64,000 nt of DNA from contig CALVAG010000002.1 of the NCBI GenBank assembly GCA_944325445.1, forward strand, positions 62,001 through 126,000, in the 5' to 3' direction. This document shows positions 52,154 through 61,649 of the stretch, piece after piece; position 1 is the stretch's first letter, and every line of letters begins with the position of its first letter. The notes under the pieces were generated by a model. That model saw only the letters and a program-made list of their open reading frames with translations, did not search any database and was not told the origin of the DNA. The DNA is from an uncultured Bacteroidales bacterium. Its GTDB lineage: Bacteria > Bacteroidota > Bacteroidia > Bacteroidales > UBA932. The position numbers and the translations under genes are program-made.

Positions 52154-54112
52154 ATGAAAAGGGATTTGAAATATCTGCAACTGCTGGCAAAGAGTTTTCC
52201 TACGGTTCAGGCGGCAAGTACGGAGATAATAAATCTGGAAGCCATTCTGAACCTTCCCAAAGGTACTGAGCACTTTGTAACCGACCTGCATGGCGAGAAT
52301 GAGGCTTTCGACCATGTACTCAGGACGGCTTCCGGAGTCATAAAGCGGAAGGTGGAAGAGCTTTTCGGAAATACCTTGAGGGAGGTCGAAAAGAGAGATC
52401 TCTGTACGCTTATCTATTATCCGGAAGGAAAACTGAAGATAGTGAAGCAGAAGGAAAAGGCAATGACGGAATGGTACAAGGTAGTTCTTATGCGGCTTGT
52501 AAAGGTCTGTGCCGTAGTATCGTCGAAATATACCCGTTCCAAAGTAAGAAAGGCCTTGCCGCCGGAGTATGCATATATCATCGAGGAACTTTTGCATGAA
52601 TCCAAGGCCGAAGAGGCGAACAAGCATGCCTATATCATGGCCATATTGGAGACCATTGTCTCCACAGGCAGGGCCGACCATTTCATTATAGCCATATGCA
52701 ACCTGATAAAGAGACTTACGATAGATTCGCTCCATATAATAGGCGACATTTACGACAGAGGCCCTGGTGCGCATATAATTCTGGACACCCTTTGCAATTA
52801 TCATAATTTCGATATACAGTGGGGAAACCATGATTTGGTGTGGATGGGCGCGGCATCCGGGAGCGAAGCCTGCGTGGCCAATGTCTTGAGAATCTGTTTC
52901 AGATATGCGAATTTCGCCACTTTGGAGGAAGGATACGGTATAAATCTGCTCCCCTTGGCAACTTTTGCGATGGATACATATAAAGATGACGATTGCGCGA
53001 TTTTCCATCCTAAATTGAATGAAGATGAGCATATAACTACCAAACAGGAACACCTGGTGGCAAAAATGCACAAGGCAATAGCCGTAATCCAGTTCAAGCT
53101 CGAGGGACAGATAATTTCCCGCAGGCCGGAGTTCGAAATGGAGGAGAGAAGGCTGTTGCACCTTATAGACTTCGGAAAGGGTACTATAACCATAAATGGA
53201 GTGGAGTATGAGTTGAAAGACAAATCGTTCCCTACAATAAATCCGGAAAGGCCGTATGAACTTACCGCAGAGGAGAAAGATGTTATGGAGCAACTCACTC
53301 ACAGTTTTACCACGAGTTCGAAGCTTGCCAAACACATGCATTGCCTCTACGACCACGGTTCCCTTTATCTTGTGAGAAACTCCAATCTGCTGTATCACGG
53401 TTCGGTGCCTTTGAACGAAGACGGCTCGTTCAAGGTTGTAAAAATCGAAGGGAAAGAGTATTCCGGGAAGAAACTTTTCGACAAGATAGAGTCATTGGTC
53501 AGAGTGGCATATTTCGGTGATGAAGGTTCCGCCGCAAAGAATTACGGCAAGGATTATATCTGGTATCTGTGGTGCGGCCCCTCATCCCCCCCTTTCGACA
53601 AGGACAGGATGGCTACGTTCGAACGTTATTTCCTTGCCGAAAAGGAGCTCCATAAAGAGAACAAGGGGGCTTATTATACTCTCAAGAACAATAAGGATAT
53701 ATGCGAGAAGATTCTGCAGGAGTTCGGCATAACCCGGTTGGAAAATTCCCATATAATAAACGGCCATATTCCCGTAAAGACCAAAAAGGGGGAGACTCCC
53801 ATAAAGGCGGGAGGAAAGCTTCTGGTTATAGACGGAGGTTTTTCAAAAGCGTACAGGAAGGAGACGGGAATAGCTGGCTATACATTGATTTATAACTCGT
53901 ACGGGCTAAAGCTGGTACAACATGTGCCTTTCGAATCCATAGAAAAGGCCATAGTGGAAGGCATAGATATCATATCCGAAACCAAGGTCGTGGAATTTGC
54001 GGAAAACAGAAAACTGGTAAGGGATACCGATATAGGCAAAAGCCTTATAGAGCAGATAGAAGACCTTAAACAATTGTTGCATGCCTACAGAAATGGTTTG
54101 ATAAGAAAATAA
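52154..54112 (+). CDS. fbp: Fructose-1,6-bisphosphatase, class III
   Basis: 652 aa, the normal size of the Bacteroidetes/Firmicutes class III enzyme. It supplies the irreversible step of gluconeogenesis. Metallophosphatase motifs: VTDLHGENEAFDHVL (D-x-H), GDIYDRGPGAHIILDT and QWGNHDLVWMGAASG. Later GKGTITINGVEYELKDKSFP and INGHIPVKTKKGE are family typical. The upstream region contains only an imperfect TATTCTTTG box (about 52131). yidE follows after 34 bases with its own promoter. Confidence 0.96.
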   Translation: MKRDLKYLQLLAKSFPTVQAASTEIINLEAILNLPKGTEHFVTDLHGENEAFDHVLRTASGVIKRKVEELFGNTLREVEKRDLCTLIYYPEGKLKIVKQKEKAMTEWYKVVLMRLVKVCAVVSSKYTRSKVRKALPPEYAYIIEELLHESKAEEANKHAYIMAILETIVSTGRADHFIIAICNLIKRLTIDSLHIIGDIYDRGPGAHIILDTLCNYHNFDIQWGNHDLVWMGAASGSEACVANVLRICFRYANFATLEEGYGINLLPLATFAMDTYKDDDCAIFHPKLNEDEHITTKQEHLVAKMHKAIAVIQFKLEGQIISRRPEFEMEERRLLHLIDFGKGTITINGVEYELKDKSFPTINPERPYELTAEEKDVMEQLTHSFTTSSKLAKHMHCLYDHGSLYLVRNSNLLYHGSVPLNEDGSFKVVKIEGKEYSGKKLFDKIESLVRVAYFGDEGSAAKNYGKDYIWYLWCGPSSPPFDKDRMATFERYFLAEKELHKENKGAYYTLKNNKDICEKILQEFGITRLENSHIINGHIPVKTKKGETPIKAGGKLLVIDGGFSKAYRKETGIAGYTLIYNSYGLKLVQHVPFESIEKAIVEGIDIISETKVVEFAENRKLVRDTDIGKSLIEQIEDLKQLLHAYRNGLIRK

Positions 54113-54119
54113 ATAGTAT

Positions 54120-54127
54120 TACTTTTG
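54120..54127 (+). promoter_or_regulatory. yidE promoter -7 box
   Basis: TACTTTTG, perfect match, 19 bases before the ATG at 54147. Confidence 0.55.
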
Positions 54128-54146
54128 CCGCGCAAAAAAAGAAAAG

Positions 54147-55814
54147 ATGGATTGGTTGTCACAATTGGTAACAGGTAGTGGGATAGCACATTCAATCTTT
54201 ATTATAGCAATAACCATTGCCGTAGGAATTTTGCTCGGGAAGGTAAAGATAGGCGGTATCTCCTTAGGAGTCACGCTGATATTGTTTACCGGCATAGCGT
54301 TAAGCCATTTTAAGATTTTGGTAGATCCGGCCATTCTTAATTTCGTAAAGGAATTCGGCCTGATATTGTTTGTATTTTCGATAGGGCTGCAGGTCGGCCC
54401 GGGTTTCTTCTCTTCATTCAAGAAAGGAGGGGTGGCCATGAATCTTCTTGCCACATTGGCTGTGCTGCTCAGTTGTGCGACTGCTGTCGCATTACATTAT
54501 ATTACCGGAGAAGATCTGGTCGTAATGACAGGCATTCTCTGCGGTGCGGTTACCAACACTCCAGGACTGGGAGCGGCGCAACAGACATACAGCGATGTGA
54601 TGGGGAGCGCAAATCCGGATATAGCTCTCGGTTATGCAATGGCATACCCTCTGGGTGTGCTCGGCATAATAGGTACGATGGTCGGGATAAAATATCTCTT
54701 CAGGATAAAACTCGACAGGGAGAACTATAAGATAGACCAGGAGAGCGCAAAGGCGGGCGGAATCACTACGAAAATTTCCATAGAGGTCCGGAATCACGCA
54801 ATATTCGGAAAGAGCATCAAGGACCTTCACAGCCTCATAGACAAGAGTTTTGTAATCTCGCGCATGCTGCACGGCGACGGCAGGATAGAGATTCCGACTT
54901 CGCAGTCTGTGTTGAACGAAGGGGACAAGCTTCTTGTCATTACCTCTTCGGATTATGTGGAGGCAATAATCTCCTTTATAGGAAAAGCCATCGATATGAC
55001 ATTCGACGAATGGCTTGACCTGGATTCGCAGCTTATAATGAAGAAGGTCATTATAACCCGTTCAGAGATAAACGGAAAGAGTTTGAGCGACCTCAAGGTA
55101 AGATCTCTGTTCGGCGTGAATATAACGCGTGTGACACGTGCCGGCGTAGATTTGGTTGCAGACGGCGATTTGGAGTTGCAGATAGGAGACAGGGTGCTGG
55201 TTGTAGGAGACGAGTCGAGCGTGGAGGGGCTGGCCCGTTATTTCGGAAATTCATTGAAAAGGCTGAGGGAGCCGCACCTTATTTCCATATTCATAGGAAT
55301 AGCCGTAGGTGTGCTGTTCGGTTCGATTCCTTTTATGCTGCCGGGCATTCCGCAACCGGTCAAGCTGGGATTGGCCGGCGGTCCGCTGGTGGTGGCTATT
55401 CTGATAAGCCGTTTCGGGTGTAAATTGGGCTTCATTACATATACTACGCAGAGCGCCAACATAATGCTGAGAGAGATAGGCATATCGCTGTTTCTTGCGG
55501 CTGTCGGGCTCGGCGCAGGCGAGAATTTTGTGGAAACCCTTGTCGGAGGAGGTTACAGATGGGTCGGCTACGGCTTTATAATAACGGTGTTGCCGTTGCT
55601 TATAGTATCGGTTCTGGCGAGATTCTTATATAAGCAGAACTATTTTACAATTATAGGCCTTATAGCCGGAAGTACCACGGACCCTCCTGCACTTGCATAC
55701 TCCAACTCTATCTCTTCGAGCAATTATCCGGCTGTCGCATACGCAACGGTTTACCCGCTCGTGATGTTCTTGAGGGTGCTTACTGCCCAACTGATAGTGC
55801 TGTACGCTTTGTAA
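54147..55814 (+). CDS. YidE/YbjL/AspT-type putative transporter with two TrkA-C domains
   Basis: 555 aa. N-terminal helices (about 5), two TrkA-C/RCK-C-like cytosolic domains (FGKSIKDLHSLIDKSFVIS, and NGKSLSDLKVRSLFGVNITR), then about 5 more helices. Motif GAVTNTPGLGAAQQTYSDV in the first half and GSTTDPPALAYSNSISSSNYPAV in the second form the AAEx-family re-entrant repeats. Homologues exchange aspartate/alanine or succinate; the substrate here is not known. Confidence 0.9.
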   Translation: MDWLSQLVTGSGIAHSIFIIAITIAVGILLGKVKIGGISLGVTLILFTGIALSHFKILVDPAILNFVKEFGLILFVFSIGLQVGPGFFSSFKKGGVAMNLLATLAVLLSCATAVALHYITGEDLVVMTGILCGAVTNTPGLGAAQQTYSDVMGSANPDIALGYAMAYPLGVLGIIGTMVGIKYLFRIKLDRENYKIDQESAKAGGITTKISIEVRNHAIFGKSIKDLHSLIDKSFVISRMLHGDGRIEIPTSQSVLNEGDKLLVITSSDYVEAIISFIGKAIDMTFDEWLDLDSQLIMKKVIITRSEINGKSLSDLKVRSLFGVNITRVTRAGVDLVADGDLELQIGDRVLVVGDESSVEGLARYFGNSLKRLREPHLISIFIGIAVGVLFGSIPFMLPGIPQPVKLGLAGGPLVVAILISRFGCKLGFITYTTQSANIMLREIGISLFLAAVGLGAGENFVETLVGGGYRWVGYGFIITVLPLLIVSVLARFLYKQNYFTIIGLIAGSTTDPPALAYSNSISSSNYPAVAYATVYPLVMFLRVLTAQLIVLYAL

Positions 55815-55829
55815 AAATTCCTTTGAATT

Positions 55830-55859
55830 TTGGCATTCAAGAAATTAATTGTATCTTTG
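55830..55859 (+). promoter_or_regulatory. str operon promoter
   Basis: TTG at 55830-55832, a 19-base spacer and TATCTTTG at 55852-55859, the best textbook Bacteroidetes promoter here. Leader about 48 bases. Confidence 0.7.
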
Positions 55860-55911
55860 CAAGCCGTTTTATACACGGATGTTTAGGTAAAATAAAGATT
55901 AACAATTAATT

Positions 55912-56295
55912 ATGCCAACAATTCAACAGTTAGTACGCAACGGTCGCGAGACTATCGTAGAAAAATCAAAGTCTCGTGCACTGGATGCTTGTCCTCAAAG
56001 ACGCGGAGTTTGTGTACGTGTTTACACTACAACTCCCAAGAAACCTAACTCGGCAATGCGTAAGGTTGCCCGTGTAAGGTTGACTAATCAGAAAGAGGTG
56101 AATGCCTACATCCCGGGAGAAGGACACAATTTGCAGGAACACTCTATTGTTCTTGTTCGTGGCGGTCGTGTTAAGGACCTTCCTGGAGTACGTTATCACA
56201 TTCTTAGAGGGGCATTGGATACTGCAGGTGTAGACGGACGCAAACGTTCGCGTTCTCTGTACGGTGCAAAAAGACCTAAGCCAGCTAAGAAGTAA
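55912..56295 (+). CDS. rpsL: 30S ribosomal protein S12
   Basis: 127 aa. Sits at the decoding centre. [17 protein letters not shown] carries the Lys whose change gives streptomycin resistance, here wild type (Lys in KPNS); [19 protein letters not shown] and [16 protein letters not shown] are conserved. First gene of the str operon. Confidence 0.99.
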   Translation: MPTIQQLVRNGRETIVEKSKSRALDACPQRRGVCVRVYTTTPKKPNSAMRKVARVRLTNQKEVNAYIPGEGHNLQEHSIVLVRGGRVKDLPGVRYHILRGALDTAGVDGRKRSRSLYGAKRPKPAKK

Positions 56296-56323
56296 GTCAT
56301 TAATCATTTAAAGTTTTAAAAAA

Positions 56324-56800
56324 ATGAGAAAATCGAAGCCGAAAAGAAGGATTCTACTTCCTGATCCAAAATTTCACGATACAATGGTTACACGTTTCGT
56401 GAACAATCTTATGTTGCAGGGGAAGAAGAGTATCGCTTACGCTATTTTTTACAAATCAATCGACATGATTGGCGAGAAGATGAAAGATTCTGACAAGGCT
56501 CCACTGGAAATTTGGAAGAAAGCATTGGAAAATATTACACCGCAAGTCGAGGTCAAGAGCCGCAGAGTGGGTGGTGCAAACTTCCAGGTTCCTACAGAGG
56601 TGCGTCCCGAGAGGAAGATTTCATTAAGTATGAAGAACATGATTCTTTATGCTCGCAAACGTTCGGGCCACTCAATGGCTGAAAAATTAGCTGCAGAGAT
56701 ACTGGCTGCATACAATAACGAAGGTGCTGCCTTCAAGAGAAAAGAAGACATGCACAAGATGGCTGAGGCCAACAAAGCATTTGCTCATTTCCGTTTTTAA
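56324..56800 (+). CDS. rpsG: 30S ribosomal protein S7
   Basis: 158 aa. Binds the 16S 3' domain head. [23 protein letters not shown] (part: [19 protein letters not shown]), [21 protein letters not shown] and [37 protein letters not shown] (C-terminal helix) are family typical. Located 28 bases after rpsL. Confidence 0.99.
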   Translation: MRKSKPKRRILLPDPKFHDTMVTRFVNNLMLQGKKSIAYAIFYKSIDMIGEKMKDSDKAPLEIWKKALENITPQVEVKSRRVGGANFQVPTEVRPERKISLSMKNMILYARKRSGHSMAEKLAAEILAAYNNEGAAFKRKEDMHKMAEANKAFAHFRF

Positions 56801-56814
56801 TTAACAAAAATTAA

Positions 56815-58932
56815 ATGGCAAGAGATTTAAAATACACTAGAAATATCGGTATCATGGCTCATATCGATGCCGGTAAAACTACTACATCCGAAAGAATTTT
56901 ATACTATACCGGAAAGACGCACAAGATAGGTGAAGTTCATGAAGGCGCCGCTACAATGGACTGGATGGTTCAGGAGCAGGAGAGGGGTATTACAATCACA
57001 TCTGCTGCAACTACCGCATTCTGGCACTATAATAACGGCACTTATCAGATCAACCTTATCGATACCCCGGGCCACGTGGATTTTACCGTTGAGGTCGAGA
57101 GATCGTTGCGCGTGTTGGATGGTACTGTCGCTACTTTCTGTGCGGTAGGACGTGTGCAACCGCAGTCCGAAACCGTATGGAGACAGGCAGACAAGTATAA
57201 GGTTCCTAAAATCGCTTATGTAAACAAGATGGACCGTATCGGAGCGGACTTTCTTGCAGTCGTAAGCGAGATAAAGGAGAAGCTCGGTGCAAATGCTGTT
57301 CCTATTTGCCTTCCTATCGGAGCGGAGGATAAGTTCCAGGGTATTATCGACCTTATAGCGATGAAGGGCTATTTCTACGATCAGGAGAGCAAGGAGCTTG
57401 TTAATTACGAAGTAAGAGAAATTCCTGAAAATCTTCGGGCAGAGGCGGAAGAGTGGAGAGGAAAACTTATAGAGTCCGTTGCAGAGTACGATGATGCTCT
57501 CATGGAGAAATTTTTCGATGATCCGTCCAAGATTACAGAAGATGAGATTATCACCGCATTGAGAAAGGCTACAATCGACATGGCGGCCGTTCCGGTTTGC
57601 TGCGGTTCTTCATTCAAGAACAAAGGCGTTCAATTCCTTTTGGATGCCGTCATAAGGTATTTGCCTTCTCCGCTCGACAAGAATTCCGTAGAGGGTACCA
57701 ATCCTAAGACAAATGAGACGGAGGTCCGCCACTCTACAGTCAAGGAGCCTTTCTGTGCATTGGTTTTCAAGATTGCGACAGACCCGTTTGTGGGAAGACT
57801 GGCATTCATGAGAGCCTATTCCGGAAAACTCGATGCAGGAAGCTATGTCTTGAATACCCGTTCAGACAAGAAGGAGCGTGTAGCAAGACTATATCAGATG
57901 CACTCTAACAAACAGAATCCTATAGATTTTGTAGAGGCGGGCGATATATGCGCTGCAGTAGGTTTCAAGGATCTTAGGACAGGCGATACGATTTGCGATG
58001 AAAATCATCCTATAGTTCTCGAGTCTATGACATTCCCTGATCCGGTTATCGGACTGGCGGTTGAGCCCAAGACACAGAAAGATTTGGATAAACTGGGAAT
58101 CGCTTTGGGCAAACTCGCGGAAGAGGATCCAACATTTACCGTCAAGTCTGATCATGAGACAGGCCAGACAATTATCAGCGGTATGGGCGAGCTTCACCTC
58201 GATATCATAGTGGACCGTCTTAAGAGAGAGTTCGGTGTCGAGATTAACCAGGGTGCGCCTCAGGTTAATTATAAGGAGGCGATCCTTTCTTCTGTACAAC
58301 ACAGGGAAGTCTTTAAGAAACAGACCGGCGGTAGAGGTAAATTCGCGGATATCATTGTAGAGATAGGCCCTGCAGACGAAGGTGTGACAGGATTGCAGTT
58401 TATAGATGAAGTTAAGGGAGGAAACATTCCCAAAGAGTTTATTCCTGCTGTAGAAAAGGGTTTCAAATCCGCTATGGCAAACGGTGTGCTTGCAGGTTAT
58501 GAGGTTACTTCAATGAAAGTTATCCTTAAGGACGGTTCGTTCCACCCTGTAGATTCGGATGCCCTTTCATTCGAAATCTGCGCCCGTCAGGCATTCAGGA
58601 AAGCTCTTCCCAAGGCATCGCCTGTGATAATGGAGCCTATAATGTCTCTGGAGGTAGTAACCCCTGAGGAGTATATGGGAGACGTAATCGGCGACTTGAA
58701 CAAACGTCGCGGACAGATTACGAGCATGGACTCTAAAGGTAATGCAAGAATAGTCAATGCCAAAGTTCCGCTTTCGGAGCAGTTCGGTTATGTGACGATA
58801 TTGAGAACACTCACATCTGGTAGAGCAACAAGTACGATGACATTTTCTCATTATGCTGAGTTGCCTGCAACATTGGCGAAAGAGGTTATCGAAAAATCGG
58901 GTAACAGAAGAGTCGCAGATGATGAGGAATAA
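56815..58932 (+). CDS. fusA: Elongation factor G (canonical)
   Basis: 705 aa translocation GTPase. All motifs are intact: [15 protein letters not shown] (16-30), [12 protein letters not shown] (57-68), [12 protein letters not shown] with catalytic His88, and [10 protein letters not shown]. Domains II-V follow, ending [20 protein letters not shown]-like ([20 protein letters not shown]). Serves as the functional reference for the degenerate EF-G2 18 kb upstream. Located 14 bases after rpsG. Confidence 0.99.
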   Translation: MARDLKYTRNIGIMAHIDAGKTTTSERILYYTGKTHKIGEVHEGAATMDWMVQEQERGITITSAATTAFWHYNNGTYQINLIDTPGHVDFTVEVERSLRVLDGTVATFCAVGRVQPQSETVWRQADKYKVPKIAYVNKMDRIGADFLAVVSEIKEKLGANAVPICLPIGAEDKFQGIIDLIAMKGYFYDQESKELVNYEVREIPENLRAEAEEWRGKLIESVAEYDDALMEKFFDDPSKITEDEIITALRKATIDMAAVPVCCGSSFKNKGVQFLLDAVIRYLPSPLDKNSVEGTNPKTNETEVRHSTVKEPFCALVFKIATDPFVGRLAFMRAYSGKLDAGSYVLNTRSDKKERVARLYQMHSNKQNPIDFVEAGDICAAVGFKDLRTGDTICDENHPIVLESMTFPDPVIGLAVEPKTQKDLDKLGIALGKLAEEDPTFTVKSDHETGQTIISGMGELHLDIIVDRLKREFGVEINQGAPQVNYKEAILSSVQHREVFKKQTGGRGKFADIIVEIGPADEGVTGLQFIDEVKGGNIPKEFIPAVEKGFKSAMANGVLAGYEVTSMKVILKDGSFHPVDSDALSFEICARQAFRKALPKASPVIMEPIMSLEVVTPEEYMGDVIGDLNKRRGQITSMDSKGNARIVNAKVPLSEQFGYVTILRTLTSGRATSTMTFSHYAELPATLAKEVIEKSGNRRVADDEE

Positions 58933-58958
58933 TTATGATTTAAATTGGTATAGATACA

Positions 58959-59264
58959 ATGAGCCAAAAAATAAGAATTAAATTAAAATCTTACGATCAC
59001 GCGTTGGTAGACAAGTCTGCCGACAAGATTGTAAAAACGGTAAAGGCGACAGGTGCGGTTGTAAGCGGCCCTATTCCTCTTCCTACCGACAAGAAGATTT
59101 TTACTGTAAACCGTTCTACTTTCGTGAATAAAAAATCGCGCGAGCAGTTCGAACTGAATTCTTTCCGCCGTTTGCTGGATATCTACAGCTCTACACCTAA
59201 AACTGTAGATGCCCTTATGAAACTGGAACTTCCAAGCGGTGTCGAGGTCGAAATCAAGGTCTGA
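58959..59264 (+). CDS. rpsJ: 30S ribosomal protein S10
   Basis: 101 aa. Head-assembly protein of the 30S subunit and NusE antitermination partner. [38 protein letters not shown] and [16 protein letters not shown] are conserved. In most Bacteroidales rplC and the rest of the S10 cluster continue here; instead a tRNA gene and terminator follow. Confidence 0.99.
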   Translation: MSQKIRIKLKSYDHALVDKSADKIVKTVKATGAVVSGPIPLPTDKKIFTVNRSTFVNKKSREQFELNSFRRLLDIYSSTPKTVDALMKLELPSGVEVEIKV

Positions 59265-59266
59265 TT

Positions 59267-59295
59267 TTGAGAAATAAAAATATTCATTATCTTTG
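59267..59295 (+). promoter_or_regulatory. tRNA-Met promoter
   Basis: TTG at 59267-59269, 18-base spacer, TATCTTTG at 59288-59295. It begins 3 bases after the rpsJ stop and makes the tRNA independent of the str operon. Confidence 0.65.
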
Positions 59296-59341
59296 CATCT
59301 GCAATTCCCGGAAGGGAGTTGCAGTTACAGAGATGTGATTG

Positions 59342-59416
59342 GGGCCCATAGCTCAGTTGGTTAGTAGCACCTGACTCATAATCAGGGGGTCACAGGTTCA
59401 AGCCCTGTTGGGCCCA
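59342..59416 (+). tRNA. tRNA-Met (CAT), probably elongator
   Basis: 75 nt cloverleaf: acceptor GGGCCCA / TGGGCCC, anticodon stem CCTGA / TCAGG with loop CTCATAA (anticodon CAT), T arm ACAGG-TTCAAGC-CCTGT, discriminator A, no encoded CCA. The variable loop GGGTC and T stem match elongator tRNA-Met; tRNA-Ile2 (lysidine-modified CAT) is the alternative. The D arm has one extra base (TTAGTAGC in place of TTAGAGC), leaving one D-stem position mismatched. Confidence 0.9.
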
Positions 59417-59417
59417 C

Positions 59418-59450
59418 AAAAAAGGACTTCGTTGCAACGAGGTCCTTTTT
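59418..59450. terminator. Bidirectional terminator between tRNA-Met and the GT2 gene
   Basis: GGACTTCGTT pairs with AACGAGGTCC (one G-T wobble), with an A run on one side and a T run on the other, so it can stop both strands. Confidence 0.85.
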
Positions 59451-59458
59451 GTATATAT

Positions 59459-60175
59459 TTAAATCTTGTCCAGTCCCTTGACTATCTTGTACCAATAATA
59501 TTTTAGAGGGGAACTGTATTTGAGCTGTTTCCATGGCCTGCTGGCATGAGGTCTGTGCCAGACGGGAAGCGAAAGAAACAGATAGTTTTTGAATCCCATT
59601 TTAAGTGCCGTTTGGGAAATCGAAACGTCGTACCAGTTTTTGGCAGGATCCAAAAGATTGAAATCGTATTTGTTGAGGAAACCGTTCGTTATAACGGAAC
59701 AGCAGAAACTGCAATGCTTTTTAATGGGCGATATCTCTTTCCGCAACCTTTTTGCAAAAAGATACGGATAATTTATCTCTCCGTTTTCATCTACCGTAAC
59801 CGCTGCGGCTATTGCACAGTCCGCCTCACTTTTGGAGCCCTCGTATAGTCTCTGTATCGTATCCGGTTTTACAACCACATCGCTCTCTATAATCAGCAGC
59901 GAGGCCCCCTCTTCGAGGGCTTTTTTCTGTGAAAGTTGGAGCGTGATGCGGTAGTTGGGAGAGGGATTCCGTGTAATATCCTGAAGATTTATCAATTCGA
60001 ATCCCATCTCTTTTGACGCATGCCGGAGTTTTTCGGTATTTTCCGGAGTACTGAAATCGTTATATACGGTATACCTGTAAGGGACTTTGATGTCGGAACC
60101 GATGACAGACTTTACTGTCTGCAAGGTAAGCTCCAGAGAGTCCTTTACTGGTGTTATTATATGCAATGATTCCAT
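59459..60175 (-). CDS. Glycosyltransferase family 2-like (GT-A fold)
   Basis: 238 aa from ATG 60175; the ORF extends six codons further into the promoter. GT-A pattern: LHIITPVKDSLELTLQTVKSV, YTVYNDFSTPENTEKL, LLIIESDVVVKPDTIQRLYEG (DxD-like SDV; part: LLIIESDVVVKPDTIQ). The C-terminal part ends WHRPHASRPWKQLKYS. Short for a GT2 enzyme but apparently complete. Acceptor unknown. Confidence 0.85.
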   Translation of the reverse strand: MESLHIITPVKDSLELTLQTVKSVIGSDIKVPYRYTVYNDFSTPENTEKLRHASKEMGFELINLQDITRNPSPNYRITLQLSQKKALEEGASLLIIESDVVVKPDTIQRLYEGSKSEADCAIAAAVTVDENGEINYPYLFAKRLRKEISPIKKHCSFCCSVITNGFLNKYDFNLLDPAKNWYDVSISQTALKMGFKNYLFLSLPVWHRPHASRPWKQLKYSSPLKYYWYKIVKGLDKI

Positions 60176-60190
60176 ACTCCAAAAATTATA

Positions 60191-60198
60191 CAAAAATA
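60191..60198 (-). promoter_or_regulatory. GT2 gene promoter -7 box
   Basis: TATTTTTG on the minus strand, perfect match, 15 bases before the ATG at 60175. Confidence 0.55.
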
Positions 60199-60220
60199 CG
60201 AAATGTATCTGATAAAATAT

Positions 60221-60252
60221 TAACTTTGCTTACGTTTTAGCCTAAAGGAGGG
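60221..60252 (+). promoter_or_regulatory. Serine hydrolase promoter -7 box and Shine-Dalgarno-like site
   Basis: TAACTTTG at 60221-60228 (perfect match) and AAAGGAGGG at 60244-60252, 5 bases before the ATG. A strong Shine-Dalgarno site is exceptional among the genes here. Confidence 0.5.
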
Positions 60253-60257
60253 TTATC

Positions 60258-61385
60258 ATGAGAAAAGTTTTTATTATGTGCGCAGTCATTTTTTCTTCAA
60301 TTGCTTCGGCCTGTTCCCAGAAAGAAGACCTGAAAGAGCATTATGATGCCCAGGTTTCGCAAATGATTCAGCAGGCCGGTATCCCGTTTATAGAATTGAG
60401 ATTCCGCTCGCCGGAAATAAACTATTCGGTGCAATGCGCCAATCCTGATTTTTACGATTCGGTAAAAATTGCAGAAGGAACGGCAATAAGGCAGCCGGCA
60501 ATAATGCAGGCGGCATCTTTGAGTAAAGTCGTCTTTTCATATATTGTCATGAAGGCGGTGCAGGATGGGGAGATAGATCTGGATACTCCTCTTTACAAAT
60601 ATACCGATATCGACAGATTCAAAGATAAGGAGACTGCCAAAAAACTTACGGCCAGAATGGTACTCAGGCACAGGTCTGGACTGCCCAATTGGAGCGTAGC
60701 CGCTTCGTCTGCCGAGTGGCCGACATCGGAGATAACGTTCAAATTTCCGCCCGATTCATGTTATGACTATTCCGGTGAAGGTTTTGCATTTTTGCAGAGA
60801 GCTATCGAGAAGATAAAGGGAAAAGATATAGAGACCATAGCGGAGGAAGAGGTGTTCAATCCGCTTGGCATGAAGAACAGCAGTTACGCATGGCGCAGCG
60901 ATTACGATACTCTGGCTGTTTTTGGTTACACCGATGATAAATGCGAAGGGCTAAGGCGTCATCCCAGGGCGAATGTGGGTTATACTTTAAGGACAACTGC
61001 GGAAGATTATGCCAAGTTTTTGGATGAATTGCTCTTCGGTACGACCCTTAACCCCGAAATCAAAGAGATGATGTTTACTCCCGATACGAACAAGGCCATA
61101 AGGTATGCAGACGGGGAGCGGCCTTGCGATTCTTCCATTTTCTGGGGGCTCGGAATAGGAACGGAGAACAATGCGAATCATGGAAAGGTTCTATGGCATT
61201 GGGGAGACAATGACACTTTCAGGGCGCTCTTTATCCTGATACCTCAGGAGCAGTCGTATCTGCTCTACTTTACAAACAGCAATCATGGCCATGATATAAT
61301 AGACAAGATGACGGCTCTGTTTTTCAATGACGGGCAGCCTTTCGCCTTATCATCATGGGTAAATGACGAAACCGGTGAAGAGTAA
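60258..61385 (+). CDS. Secreted serine hydrolase, beta-lactamase/PBP-like fold
   Basis: 375 aa. N-terminal signal (KVFIMCAVIFSSIASAC; Cys19 may be lipidated). SLSK at residues 87-90 is the nucleophile motif, YSG in YDYSGEGFAF the second motif, and HWGDN replaces the KTG/HTG triad. Similar in type to the lipoprotein at 21.6 kb but diverged. Likely acts on cell-wall or peptide substrates. It has the only strong Shine-Dalgarno site in the window and is followed by a bidirectional terminator. Confidence 0.88.
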   Translation: MRKVFIMCAVIFSSIASACSQKEDLKEHYDAQVSQMIQQAGIPFIELRFRSPEINYSVQCANPDFYDSVKIAEGTAIRQPAIMQAASLSKVVFSYIVMKAVQDGEIDLDTPLYKYTDIDRFKDKETAKKLTARMVLRHRSGLPNWSVAASSAEWPTSEITFKFPPDSCYDYSGEGFAFLQRAIEKIKGKDIETIAEEEVFNPLGMKNSSYAWRSDYDTLAVFGYTDDKCEGLRRHPRANVGYTLRTTAEDYAKFLDELLFGTTLNPEIKEMMFTPDTNKAIRYADGERPCDSSIFWGLGIGTENNANHGKVLWHWGDNDTFRALFILIPQEQSYLLYFTNSNHGHDIIDKMTALFFNDGQPFALSSWVNDETGEE

Positions 61386-61416
61386 CAATGCAGCGTGATT
61401 GAACGAAGTTTGAAAT

Positions 61417-61453
61417 AAAAAATCCGAATCGGAATTTCCGGTTCGGATTTTTT
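61417..61453. terminator. Bidirectional terminator
   Basis: A near-perfect palindrome: AAAAAATCCGAATCGGAA pairs with TTCCGGTTCGGATTTTTT. It ends the serine hydrolase gene and, in the other direction, tRNA-Glu. Confidence 0.88.
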
Positions 61454-61486
61454 ATCTAAAAAACTTAAAACATATGAAAACTTCTG

Positions 61487-61558
61487 TACAGGATAGGAGA
61501 ATCGAACTCCTATTTGAAGATTGAGAATCTTCTGTCCTAACCGTTAGACGAATCCTGC
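61487..61558 (-). tRNA. tRNA-Glu (CTC)
   Basis: 72 nt: acceptor GCAGGAT / ATCCTGT, D arm GTCT...GGAC with TTCGTCTA context typical of Glu tRNAs, anticodon stem GAAGA / TCTTC with loop TTCTCAA (anticodon CTC, reading GAG), T arm AGGAG / CTCCT, discriminator A. No CCA encoded. It has its own promoter. Confidence 0.93.
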
Positions 61559-61569
61559 GTTTGGGACTG

Positions 61570-61577
61570 CAAAGATA
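61570..61577 (-). promoter_or_regulatory. tRNA-Glu promoter -7 box
   Basis: TATCTTTG on the minus strand, perfect match, 11 bases before the tRNA 5' end. Confidence 0.6.
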
Positions 61578-61613
61578 GTAAAATTTTATATAAAAAAAAA
61601 TAAATCAAAAATT

Positions 61614-61642
61614 TTGTCGGAACTATAAAAATAGTACATTTG
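61614..61642 (+). promoter_or_regulatory. btuB/riboswitch promoter
   Basis: TTG at 61614-61616, 18-base spacer, TACATTTG at 61635-61642. It precedes the riboswitch by a few bases. Confidence 0.65.
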
Positions 61643-61649
61643 CAAGCGT

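Noticed and set aside
52130-53398. 422-codon open frame antisense to fbp
   Set aside because: Shadow of the strong fbp coding frame; no recognisable motif.
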